Positions 8,009 through 16,608 of a stretch of DNA of 64,000 nucleotides are shown one piece after another. Under the pieces are notes generated by a model. The model made no database searches and was not told the DNA's origin. It worked only from the letters and a program-made list of their open reading frames with translations. The stretch is from Thalassospira sp. ER-Se-21-Dark. Its GTDB lineage: Bacteria; Pseudomonadota; Alphaproteobacteria; Rhodospirillales; Thalassospiraceae. Location of the stretch: NCBI RefSeq assembly GCF_017922435.1, contig NZ_VDEZ01000001.1, positions 1,488,001 to 1,552,000 on the forward strand, written 5' to 3'. A program made the position numbers and the translations under genes. Each line of letters begins with the position of its first letter. Within the stretch, counting starts at the first letter, position 1.

Positions 8009-9211
8009 CTATCCGACGACGTTAAATTCCGGGCCATATGGGTATCCGGTGATGTTTTCATTGCCGTCTTCGGTGATCACCAGAATGTCATGTTCGCGGT
8101 ATCCACCCGCCCCCGGATTGCCCTCGGCAATGGTTAACATCGGCTCCATGCTGATCACCATGCCCGGTTCAAGTTTGGTGTCGATATCTTCACGCAGCTC
8201 AAGCCCGGCTTCGCGGCCATAGTAATGCGACAGCACGCCAAAGCTGTGCCCGTAACCAAAGGTGCGATATTGCAGCAAATCCCGCTCGGCAAAGAACGCG
8301 TTGATCTGCTCTGTCACCTGCGCGCAGGACGCACCGGGTTTGAGCAAGCTCATGCCATATTCATGGGCCGCCACATTGGCCTCCCAGATTTTCAGGCTGG
8401 CCTCATCGACCTCGCCGACAAACAGCGTACGTTCGAGTGCTGTGTAATAACCCGAAATCATCGGAAACGTATTAAGTGACAGGATATCGCCCCGTTTGAG
8501 CTTGCGTGCGGTTACCGGGTTATGCGCCCCGTCGGTGTTGATGCCTGACTGGAACCAGACCCACGTATCGCGATATTCCGCATGCGGAAACCGCTTGGCG
8601 ATTTCAAGTTCCATCGCATCGCGCCCGGCCATGGCAACATCAATCTCACGCACGCCTTCCCTGATCGCATCGCGGATGGCATAGCCACCAACATCGGCGA
8701 CCTGCGCCCCATGGCGGATCAGGGCAATTTCGGCGGCTGATTTATGCATGCGCTGGCGCATGGTGGCGGGTGCGATGTCCTGCGTGCTGGCGGGTTTCAG
8801 GAATTCATCCATCAACGCCTTTTGCACAAGGCTCAGGTGATCGCCCTCATAACCAATCACCTTGCCCGGCCCGGTGACGGACAGGATCGCGCGCCAGTAA
8901 TTGTTTCGCGCCCAATCGGTATAGGTGATGTTATCGCCATGGCATCGCCGCCACGGTTGGGCGGCATCAATCCCGGCACTGATCGTGACACTTTCGGATG
9001 CGGTGACGACAAGCCCGTAAGGCCGGCCAAAGGCGCAATAGAGGAAGCCTGAATAATAGGCGATGTTATGCATGGAAGTGAAAACACAGGCCTCAACACC
9101 GGTGTCATTCATGATCTTGCGCAAGCCCGCAAGACGGGCATCATATTCGGCCGCCTCAAACGGCAGCACGCGGTCACCTTGGTGAAAACGGTAAAATTCC
9201 GGGCGATCCAT
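8009..9211 (-). CDS. Creatinase (creatine amidinohydrolase), M24 pita-bread fold
   Basis: The 400-residue protein is colinear with characterised creatinases: EYDARLAGLRKIM, FTSMHNIAYYSGFLYCAFGR, DGAHNPVTARKLKRGDILSL, YYTALERTLFVGEVD, FGYGHSFGVLSHYYGREAGL and EPGMVISMEPM. The histidine in FQSGINTDGAHNPV is the catalytic residue of the Pseudomonas enzyme. Creatinases use the M24 fold without the two-metal centre of aminopeptidase P and convert creatine to sarcosine and urea. The start at 9211 gives MDRPEFYRFHQGDRV, matching the family amino end; a longer frame to 9271 is unlikely. No creatininase or sarcosine oxidase gene is adjacent, so it is monocistronic here. Confidence 0.88.
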   Translation of the reverse strand: MDRPEFYRFHQGDRVLPFEAAEYDARLAGLRKIMNDTGVEACVFTSMHNIAYYSGFLYCAFGRPYGLVVTASESVTISAGIDAAQPWRRCHGDNITYTDWARNNYWRAILSVTGPGKVIGYEGDHLSLVQKALMDEFLKPASTQDIAPATMRQRMHKSAAEIALIRHGAQVADVGGYAIRDAIREGVREIDVAMAGRDAMELEIAKRFPHAEYRDTWVWFQSGINTDGAHNPVTARKLKRGDILSLNTFPMISGYYTALERTLFVGEVDEASLKIWEANVAAHEYGMSLLKPGASCAQVTEQINAFFAERDLLQYRTFGYGHSFGVLSHYYGREAGLELREDIDTKLEPGMVISMEPMLTIAEGNPGAGGYREHDILVITEDGNENITGYPYGPEFNVVG

Positions 9212-9605
9212 AAGCGCGTTCCCTTTTTTACGCGTTGCGCATGCAAAGGGACAAAGACCTCCCCCTGTCATGACAACGACAAAGCAAGATCCCGGCGTTC
9301 AGGATATGTATGGTGATGGATTGGGCGCGTGCTTCTGATCGTTCTCACGCTGGCGACGCCATCGCCTGCCCACCGAGACATATTGAGAGATGGGCGCAAG
9401 TTGGCAAGCAAAATCTGCATCGCCATATCATTGATCACAGTCACCCGCCGCGCGTTCGGATATGGTCGCGGTCATCACATCTCTTACCAGCGGCGTTACC
9501 ATACGTTCGTATGATAAATCTGGCGATTTAAAGTACTTTATTAACGGCTTGGCGCTTTACTGTCAGAGAATAAGCAAAAACCGCGAGCAATAACGGATAT
9601 TCGGC
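9212..9605. other. 394-bp intergenic region, no gene recognised
   Basis: The stretch lies between the divergent creatinase and PBP genes. It contains short open frames on both strands without SD or recognisable product. It presumably holds both promoters, but no convincing -35/-10 pair was identified. Confidence 0.4.
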
Positions 9606-11531
9606 GTGGCAGAAGAAAACGACGACAACGAACAAGGCGGCAGGACAGCAGCCAACGCAGCGATGAAACGCATCGCCGAAAAGGAACTGCGCGAGATCCG
9701 CAAACGTCAGCGCCGCAAACGCATGATCGTGTTCGGCCTGAGCTTCTCTCTGCTGTTCCTTGCCATCTTCGGCAGCCTGTTTACCATCAAGTCCAACCTT
9801 GATCTCAGCCGCAACATGGTCCGCAGCCCCGAAGTCCGTATTCTGGGCTATGACGGTGCGCTGCTTGAAACCATCAAGGGCCACTATAGCCAGGATGTCT
9901 CGCTGACTACTTTGCCCGAACGGGTTCAGAACGTTTTTGTCGCCGCCACCGATCCGACGTTTTTTGATCATCTGGGGGTTTCGGGTGCGGATGTCGCGCG
10001 CATGTTCAGCACCGAAAATGCGCCTGGCTCAACCATCACGATGAAGGTCGCGCGCAGCTTTTTCAAAACCAAGGACAGCGGCCCCGGCCGCCACATCCAG
10101 GAATTTCTTGTCGCCCTTTGGCTGGAATGGAGTTTCAGCAAGAAAACCATTTTGCGAAGCTACCTTGAACGCGCCTATGTCGGGCGCGGCATCTTTGGCA
10201 TCTCGGCGGCATCGCGTCTTTGGTATGGCGGGCCTGCCGAACGCATGACCCTGCATCAGGCCGCCGTTCTGGCCGCCGCCATCAGCGACCCTGAAACCTT
10301 CAATCCACTGTTTTATCCGCGCGAAACCGCCGAAGAAGCCAACAAGATCTTGGCCCGTCTTGCACAGTACAAGTTTATCGAGGCTGATCGCGTGTCGGCC
10401 CTGACCTTGCTCGAACCGAAACTCGATGTGCAGTACGAGGAAAACGTCCTGTCGGGCTATGTCGTTGATATGGTGCTCGAAGAAGTCGCCGATATTGTCG
10501 GCTACAGCAGCCGTGACATTGATGTGCTCACCAGCATCGACTGGAAAATTCAAAATCTGGCACAGGAAATTGTGCCGGAAATCGCCGAACTGCGCTTCAA
10601 GCCGCGCGGGGCGTCACAGACGGGATTGCTGTCCATCAGCCCCGAAGGCCGCATTCGCGCCCTGATCGGCGGACTGAATTATTCACCGTTCCAGCGCAAC
10701 CGCGTCACCGACGTCCGCCATTCGCCCGGGCGGATGATCAAGATCGCGACCTATTACTATGCGCTCAATGAAAACAGCGATCCGGCCCAATGGGTGCGCG
10801 ATAACCGCATGGCGGTGGGCGGCTGGCGTCCGATCAACCCGGATCACGACTATATGGGCATGATTTCACTGCGCGAGGCATTTGTGCGTGATGTCAACAC
10901 GGTGCCAACCAACCTTGCCGATCACTTTGGTCTGTTGAATGTCCGCCAATATGCCCACAATATCGGCATCAAAAGCCCGTTATCGAGTGATATCAGAACC
11001 GTCGTCGGCCTTGATCCGGTAACGATCACTGACATCACCGCCATTCATGCCCTGCCGCAAAACTCCGGCAAACCACCCCAGATGACCCTGATCAACCGGG
11101 TGTCCTATACGGGTGATAATAGCACCCCCCCGGTTTATCAGCGGGTCGAGGAAGTGCAGGAAAAACGCCTGACCGACGAAGGGATTCAGGCGTCCTACGT
11201 TTTGTTTGCCAGTGTCACCGACCCGCAAGTGCGTCTGGATCGTCCGTTTGCCGGCTATGGCACGGTGGCCGGTGGCCGCACCGATGCATGGTATGTCGGG
11301 TTCTCGTCCGATCTGATCACAACCGTCTGGGCGGGGAATGACAATCGGTCACAGATGGATGTCCGCGGCGAGGTAGAACTTGCGTCTTTGTGGCGGTTAT
11401 TTATGCTGGAAGCGCATGATGGTTTACCCATCCGTTCCATGGTCCGTGCATCGTCTGAACGCCGTCGCGCAGGCGATGGCGTCAAGGATCTGTGGAAAAT
11501 GGGTCAAGTTGACAGTGCAAGCGGACAATAA
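9606..11531 (+). CDS. Catalytically degenerate class A penicillin-binding protein (pseudoenzyme)
   Basis: The 641-residue protein has a basic cytoplasmic tail, one membrane anchor (about residues 40-62), a GT51 glycosyltransferase-like domain (about 75-270) and a transpeptidase-like domain (about 300-600). It aligns throughout with the intact paralogue downstream but lacks the key residues. The catalytic glutamate of the EDRRFYDH motif is Thr115 (ATDPTFFDH). GSTITQQLAKN has become GSTITMKVARS. The SxxK serine is Arg376 (PGRMIK, lysine kept). SxN is DVN (429-431). KTG is YGT (551-553). Enough fold signature remains to argue for a retained structural role. The GTG start at 9606 has only a weak SD; ATG at 9663 is an alternative. 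It lies 176 nt upstream of the active gene, on the same strand. Confidence 0.88.
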   Translation: MAEENDDNEQGGRTAANAAMKRIAEKELREIRKRQRRKRMIVFGLSFSLLFLAIFGSLFTIKSNLDLSRNMVRSPEVRILGYDGALLETIKGHYSQDVSLTTLPERVQNVFVAATDPTFFDHLGVSGADVARMFSTENAPGSTITMKVARSFFKTKDSGPGRHIQEFLVALWLEWSFSKKTILRSYLERAYVGRGIFGISAASRLWYGGPAERMTLHQAAVLAAAISDPETFNPLFYPRETAEEANKILARLAQYKFIEADRVSALTLLEPKLDVQYEENVLSGYVVDMVLEEVADIVGYSSRDIDVLTSIDWKIQNLAQEIVPEIAELRFKPRGASQTGLLSISPEGRIRALIGGLNYSPFQRNRVTDVRHSPGRMIKIATYYYALNENSDPAQWVRDNRMAVGGWRPINPDHDYMGMISLREAFVRDVNTVPTNLADHFGLLNVRQYAHNIGIKSPLSSDIRTVVGLDPVTITDITAIHALPQNSGKPPQMTLINRVSYTGDNSTPPVYQRVEEVQEKRLTDEGIQASYVLFASVTDPQVRLDRPFAGYGTVAGGRTDAWYVGFSSDLITTVWAGNDNRSQMDVRGEVELASLWRLFMLEAHDGLPIRSMVRASSERRRAGDGVKDLWKMGQVDSASGQ

Positions 11532-11707
11532 CGGATAAAACCGTCGCAAAACGGGGAGACGGGGGACTCCCTCCTCGGTTGGGACATAAAAATTGAAATT
11601 CGCCGGAAAATGCGGCGCTATCGCCTGTCAGACGCACTTTGGGGTTGTGCGGATATGACGGGCAATTTGGCGTGTGCACGGCCCGGACCAGACCGATAGG
11701 TGCTTTT

Positions 11708-13714
11708 GTGGCCCAAAGAGAATTCAAAAGGAAAAAGAGCGTCCGTAAAGGCGCAACAGGTTCCAAAAAGCCGAAAAAGCGCGTCAGCAGTTCGGGCAAG
11801 AAAGGCGGCAGTCTTTTTGCCCGTCTGGGCGATATGATTCCGGGGCCCGAAGCCATTGCCAAATTCATCGTGCTCGGCTCGATCTGGGTCATGGTTCTGG
11901 GCGGCGGGGTTGTTGCCTATTACGGATATGGTCTGCCCGACAAGGTCAGCTTTGATGTCGCCAGCGAACGCAAACCGTCGATCCGTGTGATCAGTATTGA
12001 TGGCCAAAACCTCGCGGCCTATGGCAATCGCTATGGCAACCCGGTCGAGGTCCGCGATCTTCCCGACTATGTCGGTCAGGCGTTTGTTTCCATCGAAGAC
12101 CGCCGGTTTTATGACCATTTCGGGATTGATATTGTCGGTATCACGCGTGCTGCCTGGACCAACCTGACGGCTGGGCGCATTGCCGAGGGCGGCAGCACCA
12201 TCACCCAGCAGCTGGCCAAAAACCTGTTCCTGTCACCGGAACGCTCCTTTGGCCGCAAGATCGAAGAAGTGCTTCTGGCCCTCTGGCTGGAATTCAAATT
12301 CGATAAGCAGCAAATCCTCTCGCTTTATCTCAACCGGATTTATTTCGGCTCGGGCGTCTATGGCATTGATGCCGCCGCCCGGCATTATTTCGGCACCGAT
12401 CCTAGGCGTCTCAACCTGTATGAAGCCGCCGTTCTGGCTGGCCTGCCCAAGGCACCAAGTCGCTATAACCCGATGGTCGATCCGAAACTTGCGGCCGAAC
12501 GCGCCAATGTCGTGCTGGAAGCCATGGCATCGACCGGTGCGCTGACCAAGGCACGCGCCGAACGCGCCAAACAGACCCGGGTGCGCACCGCACGTGCTGC
12601 ACAGGCAGGGCCGGGGGTGCGCTATTTCACTGATTGGGTACTTGATCGTGTGAAAGATTATGTCGGCTATGTCGATCAGGATCTTCTGGTTTATACCACG
12701 CTTGATTCCCGTCTTCAGGCCATCGCCGAAGAAAACCTTCTGCGTGCGCTCGCCAGTAACGGGGCCAAGGAACACCATGTCGGGCAGGCCGCCCTTCTGG
12801 CGATGACGCCCGATGGGGCCGTCCGCGCTATGGTCGGTGGCCGTGATTATTATGAAAGCCAGTATAACCGCGTGACACAGGCCCGCCGTCAACCGGGCTC
12901 GGTGTTCAAGCTGTTTGTCTATCTCGCCGGGCTTGAAAACGGTTTTGGCTCGAACGACTGGATGCGTGACGGGCCGATTGTTATTGATGGCTGGGAGCCG
13001 CGCAACTTCGACCGCAAGCACCACGGCACCATGTCGATCCGCGATGCGGTGGCAACCTCGAACAACTCGATCGCGGTCCAGCTCTCGCTTGAAGTCGGCC
13101 TCGACAAGGTCATCAAAAAGGCGCGTGACATGGGTGTGTCTTCGGAACTCAAACCGGAACCAAGCCTGGCGCTCGGCACCAGCGAAGTCTCGATGCTGGA
13201 ACTGACCGGTGCCTATGCGATTGTTGCCAATGGTGGCTTTGCCGTCTTCCCGCACGCAGTCAGCAAGATTACCGGCAAGGGTGGCGAAGTGCTCTATGAA
13301 CGCTCTGACGACTTCCCGGTCCGTCTGATGAACCCGCTGCATGCCGGGGAAATGAACAACATGCTGGCCGCCGTGGTGTCCAAGGGCACGGGGCGCAACG
13401 CCATCATCGACCGCCCCTCAGCCGGCAAGACCGGTACGACATCGGATTACCGCGATGCCTGGTTCATCGGCTACAGCTCCGATCTGGTCGCCGGAATCTG
13501 GATGGGCAATGACGATGGCAGCCCGATGGATGAACAGGTCACCGGCGGTGCCCTTCCGGCCGCACTCTGGCGCGACTTCATGCTGCACGCCCACCAAAAC
13601 ATCCCGGTCCGATCCCTTGGCAAGGCCGCACTCGCGCGCTCCAAAAAGATCGGCGAAGACGACAGCTGGCGCGACTTCACCGCCGGCTACAGTTCGGGCA
13701 ACACCAAGCAGTAA
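11708..13714 (+). CDS. Class A penicillin-binding protein, PBP1A-like bifunctional peptidoglycan synthase
   Basis: The protein has about 668 residues: a Lys/Arg-rich cytoplasmic tail, a membrane anchor (about 50-74), a GT51 domain with catalytic Glu130 (IEDRRFYDHFG) and GGSTITQQLAKNLF, and a transpeptidase domain with Ser398 in PGSVFK, SNN (451-453) and KTGTT (574-578). It polymerises and cross-links peptidoglycan in the periplasm. I took the GTG at 11708 as start because AGGT lies six bases upstream and the basic tail begins there; the frame is open to 11639. The short C-terminal tail lacks the OB-like insert of long PBP1A proteins. It follows a degenerate paralogue, suggesting tandem duplication and divergence. 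Confidence 0.92.
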   Translation: MAQREFKRKKSVRKGATGSKKPKKRVSSSGKKGGSLFARLGDMIPGPEAIAKFIVLGSIWVMVLGGGVVAYYGYGLPDKVSFDVASERKPSIRVISIDGQNLAAYGNRYGNPVEVRDLPDYVGQAFVSIEDRRFYDHFGIDIVGITRAAWTNLTAGRIAEGGSTITQQLAKNLFLSPERSFGRKIEEVLLALWLEFKFDKQQILSLYLNRIYFGSGVYGIDAAARHYFGTDPRRLNLYEAAVLAGLPKAPSRYNPMVDPKLAAERANVVLEAMASTGALTKARAERAKQTRVRTARAAQAGPGVRYFTDWVLDRVKDYVGYVDQDLLVYTTLDSRLQAIAEENLLRALASNGAKEHHVGQAALLAMTPDGAVRAMVGGRDYYESQYNRVTQARRQPGSVFKLFVYLAGLENGFGSNDWMRDGPIVIDGWEPRNFDRKHHGTMSIRDAVATSNNSIAVQLSLEVGLDKVIKKARDMGVSSELKPEPSLALGTSEVSMLELTGAYAIVANGGFAVFPHAVSKITGKGGEVLYERSDDFPVRLMNPLHAGEMNNMLAAVVSKGTGRNAIIDRPSAGKTGTTSDYRDAWFIGYSSDLVAGIWMGNDDGSPMDEQVTGGALPAALWRDFMLHAHQNIPVRSLGKAALARSKKIGEDDSWRDFTAGYSSGNTKQ

Positions 13715-13741
13715 GGCACCTCAACTGTCTTTGACGAAATC

Positions 13742-13769
13742 ACAGGCGGTCTTCGGGCCGCCTGTTTTC
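13742..13769 (+). terminator. Rho-independent terminator after the PBP gene
   Basis: ACAGGCGG (13742-13749) pairs with CCGCCTGT (13758-13765) around an 8-nt loop, followed by TTTCGTT. Confidence 0.75.
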
Positions 13770-13802
13770 GTTCAAACTCTTATGGCCTATCTACAGCCTA
13801 TC

Positions 13803-13830
13803 CGTCATTCCCGCGAAGGCGGGAATCCAC
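13803..13830. repeat. REP-like palindrome
   Basis: ATTCCCGC (13807-13814) and GCGGGAAT (13819-13826) form an 8-bp inverted repeat with a GAAG loop, preceded by CGTC and followed by CCA. This sequence type is a common dispersed intergenic repeat in proteobacteria. A REP-associated transposase remnant lies about 550 bp away. Confidence 0.7.
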
Positions 13831-13939
13831 TATGGTTGCAGCATTATATGAATTGCAAGGCAGCGCTTTTCTCTGTTTGGAATGAGATTTTTGATCAACT
13901 CTAAAGTTTAATTTGAGGTATCTGGAAAGTCATTTTTAA

Positions 13940-14329
13940 ATGAGGCAATCATTGAAAAAGATATTGTTATTTTTCGTTATTTTGTCGTCAGTCATTTTTT
14001 CCTATATGGATTTCAATAAAATCCATGAATTAAATGATCTTTATTCATGGTTTATAATTGGATGTATTAGTTTCATTGGTGGAATTTTATCCGTATTGAT
14101 TTTTGATGGGGCAATTAAGGACGAAAAGTATCGAGCCGGGATCGTAGACGTTATGGGTAAATACGCAGGGGGTCTTGCCAGAAATGTTTTTATGCTCTGT
14201 TTCGGCTTGATGATCATTGCGATTATAATATTCAGAATGGACGATTATAGATTTTTTGTTATTTATTTTGCATTTGGAGTGTCTTTTTATGGATATTCCT
14301 TGTTCTACAAATTTTCATCTAAACATTAG
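13940..14329 (+). CDS. Small four-helix membrane protein of unknown function, AT-rich
   Basis: The 129-residue protein has four predicted membrane segments (about residues 7-22, 36-54, 82-99 and 104-120) separated by short charged loops such as DGAIKDEKYRAG. I do not recognise a family. Base composition is much more AT-rich than flanking genes, with heavy use of A/T-ending codons, which suggests transfer. The SD is weak (GGAAAG 10 nt or more upstream). It lies between a REP-like repeat and a transposase remnant. Confidence 0.6.
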   Translation: MRQSLKKILLFFVILSSVIFSYMDFNKIHELNDLYSWFIIGCISFIGGILSVLIFDGAIKDEKYRAGIVDVMGKYAGGLARNVFMLCFGLMIIAIIIFRMDDYRFFVIYFAFGVSFYGYSLFYKFSSKH

Positions 14330-14355
14330 AAATATTGTTATAATTTTATTTGTAA

Positions 14356-14604
14356 ATTCTAATAAATATTGAACGTATTCTAGCTGCAGAATTTTCTGCT
14401 CACGCGGGTCTTCAACGCAACCAGTTCACGGGAAACCCGAGATTTGTTGATAAAATTGCCAGCATTATCGGCAGACGCCTTGAACAAAGAGCGCTGGGAC
14501 GATCGCGCAAAAACATTGAAGCTTTTGACGACCAAAATAGATCTGTCCCCTTTTTCTTTTTACTGGAATATGCTCTCGGGTCGATAGTTGCGGTATCGGG
14601 ATGA
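14356..14604 (+). pseudogene. Remnant of a REP-associated tyrosine transposase (Y1/IS200-like), C-terminal fragment
   Basis: A frame with no start or N-terminal domain reads LAAEFSAHAG, then NQFTGNPRFVDKIASIIGRR, then LEQRALGRSRKN before its stop. The order G-x-x-RFV-x-x-I then GRR-x-E-x-R then GR-x-RK matches the C-terminal tail of RAYT-type Y1 transposases. The catalytic HUH and tyrosine motifs are absent, so this is a decayed fragment. The assignment is from a short motif and is tentative. Confidence 0.5.
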
Positions 14605-14628
14605 GATTTTAAGAGAAAGGTGACTGGT

Positions 14629-15129
14629 TTGTTCGGACGTTTGTTTGCTGCGCTGTTAGTTATCTCCATTACTTTGCCGGGGGAGGCTCAATCTGAGGAG
14701 CGCTATGTGAATCTCGAAGGACAAGAAATGAAGTTGGGTGACTTATATGATCATCCTGACGAGTTTGGCGGATTTTACGGGGTTTATGGAGGAGGTGTTT
14801 CCTATTTTCTTCTTGGTTTAATAAATGGATTGGTGTTGGGCGAAGGAGAGGTTTCTCTAGATGATAATGGTGGGAAATATGTTATATGGTTTTCAAAAAG
14901 TGAATTGGATTATAAAAACCTAATATCTTCTCTGGGAGGAAATGAAGATTTAAAGCGTGGAAATATTGATGATTTTGTGAGTTCAAACAGGTCTTGCGCA
15001 ATTGTTGGTCTTTCTGATGTGGACGGTATGATTGTAAATTTTTCGATGGTTGTTACAGACGGTAGTTATTATAATTATTACACATGTTTGGTTAGTTATT
15101 TTAAAAAATACTCTAAGTTATTTAGATAA
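14629..15129 (+). CDS. Secreted or membrane-associated protein of unknown function, AT-rich
   Basis: The protein has about 166 residues. An N-terminal signal-like segment (LFAALLVISITLPGEAQS, cleavage near residue 20) is followed by a mature domain with a Gly-rich hydrophobic stretch GVYGGGVSYFLLGLINGL and two conserved-looking cysteines (SSNRSCAIVG and YYTCLVSY). I do not recognise a family. TTG at 14629 is preceded by AGGTGA with 5-nt spacing; GTG at 14620 is the alternative. Codon use is AT-rich like its neighbour at 13940, consistent with one imported segment. Confidence 0.55.
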   Translation: MFGRLFAALLVISITLPGEAQSEERYVNLEGQEMKLGDLYDHPDEFGGFYGVYGGGVSYFLLGLINGLVLGEGEVSLDDNGGKYVIWFSKSELDYKNLISSLGGNEDLKRGNIDDFVSSNRSCAIVGLSDVDGMIVNFSMVVTDGSYYNYYTCLVSYFKKYSKLFR

Positions 15130-15226
15130 ATCTAGTGGGGTCGTTTTTTCAACTATTTCAATAGGTGTGTTTGATTTTCTGAAAGGAAAAAGGCGACAGA
15201 TTTATTTTCTTCTTTCCAGTGAAACC

Positions 15227-15263
15227 ACAAAAAAAGACCGGCATCGATAAACGAGCCGGTCTT
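15227..15263 (-). terminator. Rho-independent terminator downstream of the tct-argE operon
   Basis: AAGACCGGC (15234-15242) pairs with GCCGGTCTT (15255-15263). On the minus strand the stem is followed by a run of seven T. It lies about 150 nt downstream of the deacylase stop. Confidence 0.8.
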
Positions 15264-15410
15264 CAAGTTGGCTTGCTATGACCACATCAGGGGGGATGTG
15301 GCCGGGAGTTTCTCACCTGTCAGAACCCCGTGGGTGCAGCATCGGGTTGGGAGACATTCTACTGCGGGGTACCAACTGACGGTGCGGGGTGGCGCGTCGT
15401 CATGGTGAGA

Positions 15411-16589
15411 TCAGGCTGCAGCAGCCTGATTGGTGAGCGCTTCGAGGAAGTCCAGGCATTCCTCGATCTGCGAAATTTCAATGAACTCGTTGGGCTTATG
15501 GGCCTGCTCGATGCTGCCGGGGCCGCAAATGATCGACGGGATGTTGCCCTGTTTTTCAAACACCCCACCTTCCGAGCCATAAGACACCTTGCCGGAAATC
15601 TCAGGGATGATGTTGCTGACATAGCAAAACGCTTCCGCATCCGTGCAATCACCCATCCCCGGATAGGAAAAGATCTTCTCGAATGTGAAGCCGGTGTCGT
15701 CTGCCTTGGCCTTCATTTCGGCATCAAGGGTGTCCATGATGGTCTTTTGCAGATCGGCAATCACCGCTTCGGCGTCATGGTCGGGCAGATGGCGAATTTC
15801 AAAGGTAAACTCGCAATATTCCGGGGTGACGTTGGTCGCGGTACCACCACTGATCGTGGTCGTCAGCATCGTGCTGTGCGGCACGGTGAAATCGGCGTCA
15901 AACGGGCCGTTTTGTTCGAATTCACGGGCCTTGTCGGCAATCAGGTTGATCGCGCGCGCGCCATATTCAATGGCATTGACGTGATCAGGCGCAAACGAAC
16001 TGTGTCCTGCCGTACCCGTCACGCCAACCCGCATGGAATATTTGCCCTTCTGGCCGTTAATCACCTTCATGTTGGTCGGCTCGCCAATCACCGCCAGACG
16101 CGGTGGCGTGTCCATCTTCGCCAGATGATCGACCATTGATCCAACACCGATGCAGCCGACTTCCTCGTCATAGGACAGGCAAAGATGAAACGGAATTTCA
16201 AGGTCGCGTTTGACCAGTTCCGGGATCATCGCCAGCGCACAGGCCGAAAAGCCCTTCATGTCGGCTGAGCCGCGACCAAACAGCTTGCCATCCCGCTCGG
16301 TCAGCTCAAACGCCGGGCTGACCCAGGTGGTCTCAAGGGCGGGTACCACATCGGTATGACCCGAAAGCGCAATGCCCGGAACCCCTTTGGGGCCGATGGT
16401 CGCCAGAAGGTTGGCTTTCTGCCCGGTTTCATCATGGAACAGCGTGGACTCAATGCCGTATTCCGCCAGATAGTCACGGACGAAATGGATCAGACCGAGA
16501 TTGGAGTTTTTGCTCGTCGTGTCGAACGCCACCAGTTTGCCAAGCAGATCGATGGCATGATGAAGGCGGGACATGTTTGGTTTGGACAT
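15411..16589 (-). CDS. Acetylornithine deacetylase/ArgE-family M20 metallohydrolase
   Basis: The 392-residue M20 peptidase-family protein has zinc-ligand regions SGHTDVVPA, GRGSADMKGFSA, SYDEEVGCIG (catalytic/bridging Glu pair) and the C-terminal CGPGSIEQAHKPNEFI histidine, with a dimerisation domain in between (GTAGHSS). It most resembles ArgE, which deacetylates N-acetylornithine. The start at 16589 follows a purine-rich AAGAAG; a longer frame to 16634 is less likely. It lies 19 nt downstream of tctA in the same operon as a tricarboxylate-type importer, so it may act on an imported N-acyl compound rather than serve arginine synthesis. Confidence 0.85.
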   Translation of the reverse strand: MSKPNMSRLHHAIDLLGKLVAFDTTSKNSNLGLIHFVRDYLAEYGIESTLFHDETGQKANLLATIGPKGVPGIALSGHTDVVPALETTWVSPAFELTERDGKLFGRGSADMKGFSACALAMIPELVKRDLEIPFHLCLSYDEEVGCIGVGSMVDHLAKMDTPPRLAVIGEPTNMKVINGQKGKYSMRVGVTGTAGHSSFAPDHVNAIEYGARAINLIADKAREFEQNGPFDADFTVPHSTMLTTTISGGTATNVTPEYCEFTFEIRHLPDHDAEAVIADLQKTIMDTLDAEMKAKADDTGFTFEKIFSYPGMGDCTDAEAFCYVSNIIPEISGKVSYGSEGGVFEKQGNIPSIICGPGSIEQAHKPNEFIEISQIEECLDFLEALTNQAAAA

Positions 16590-16608
16590 TTTTATCTTCT
16601 TGTTTGGG

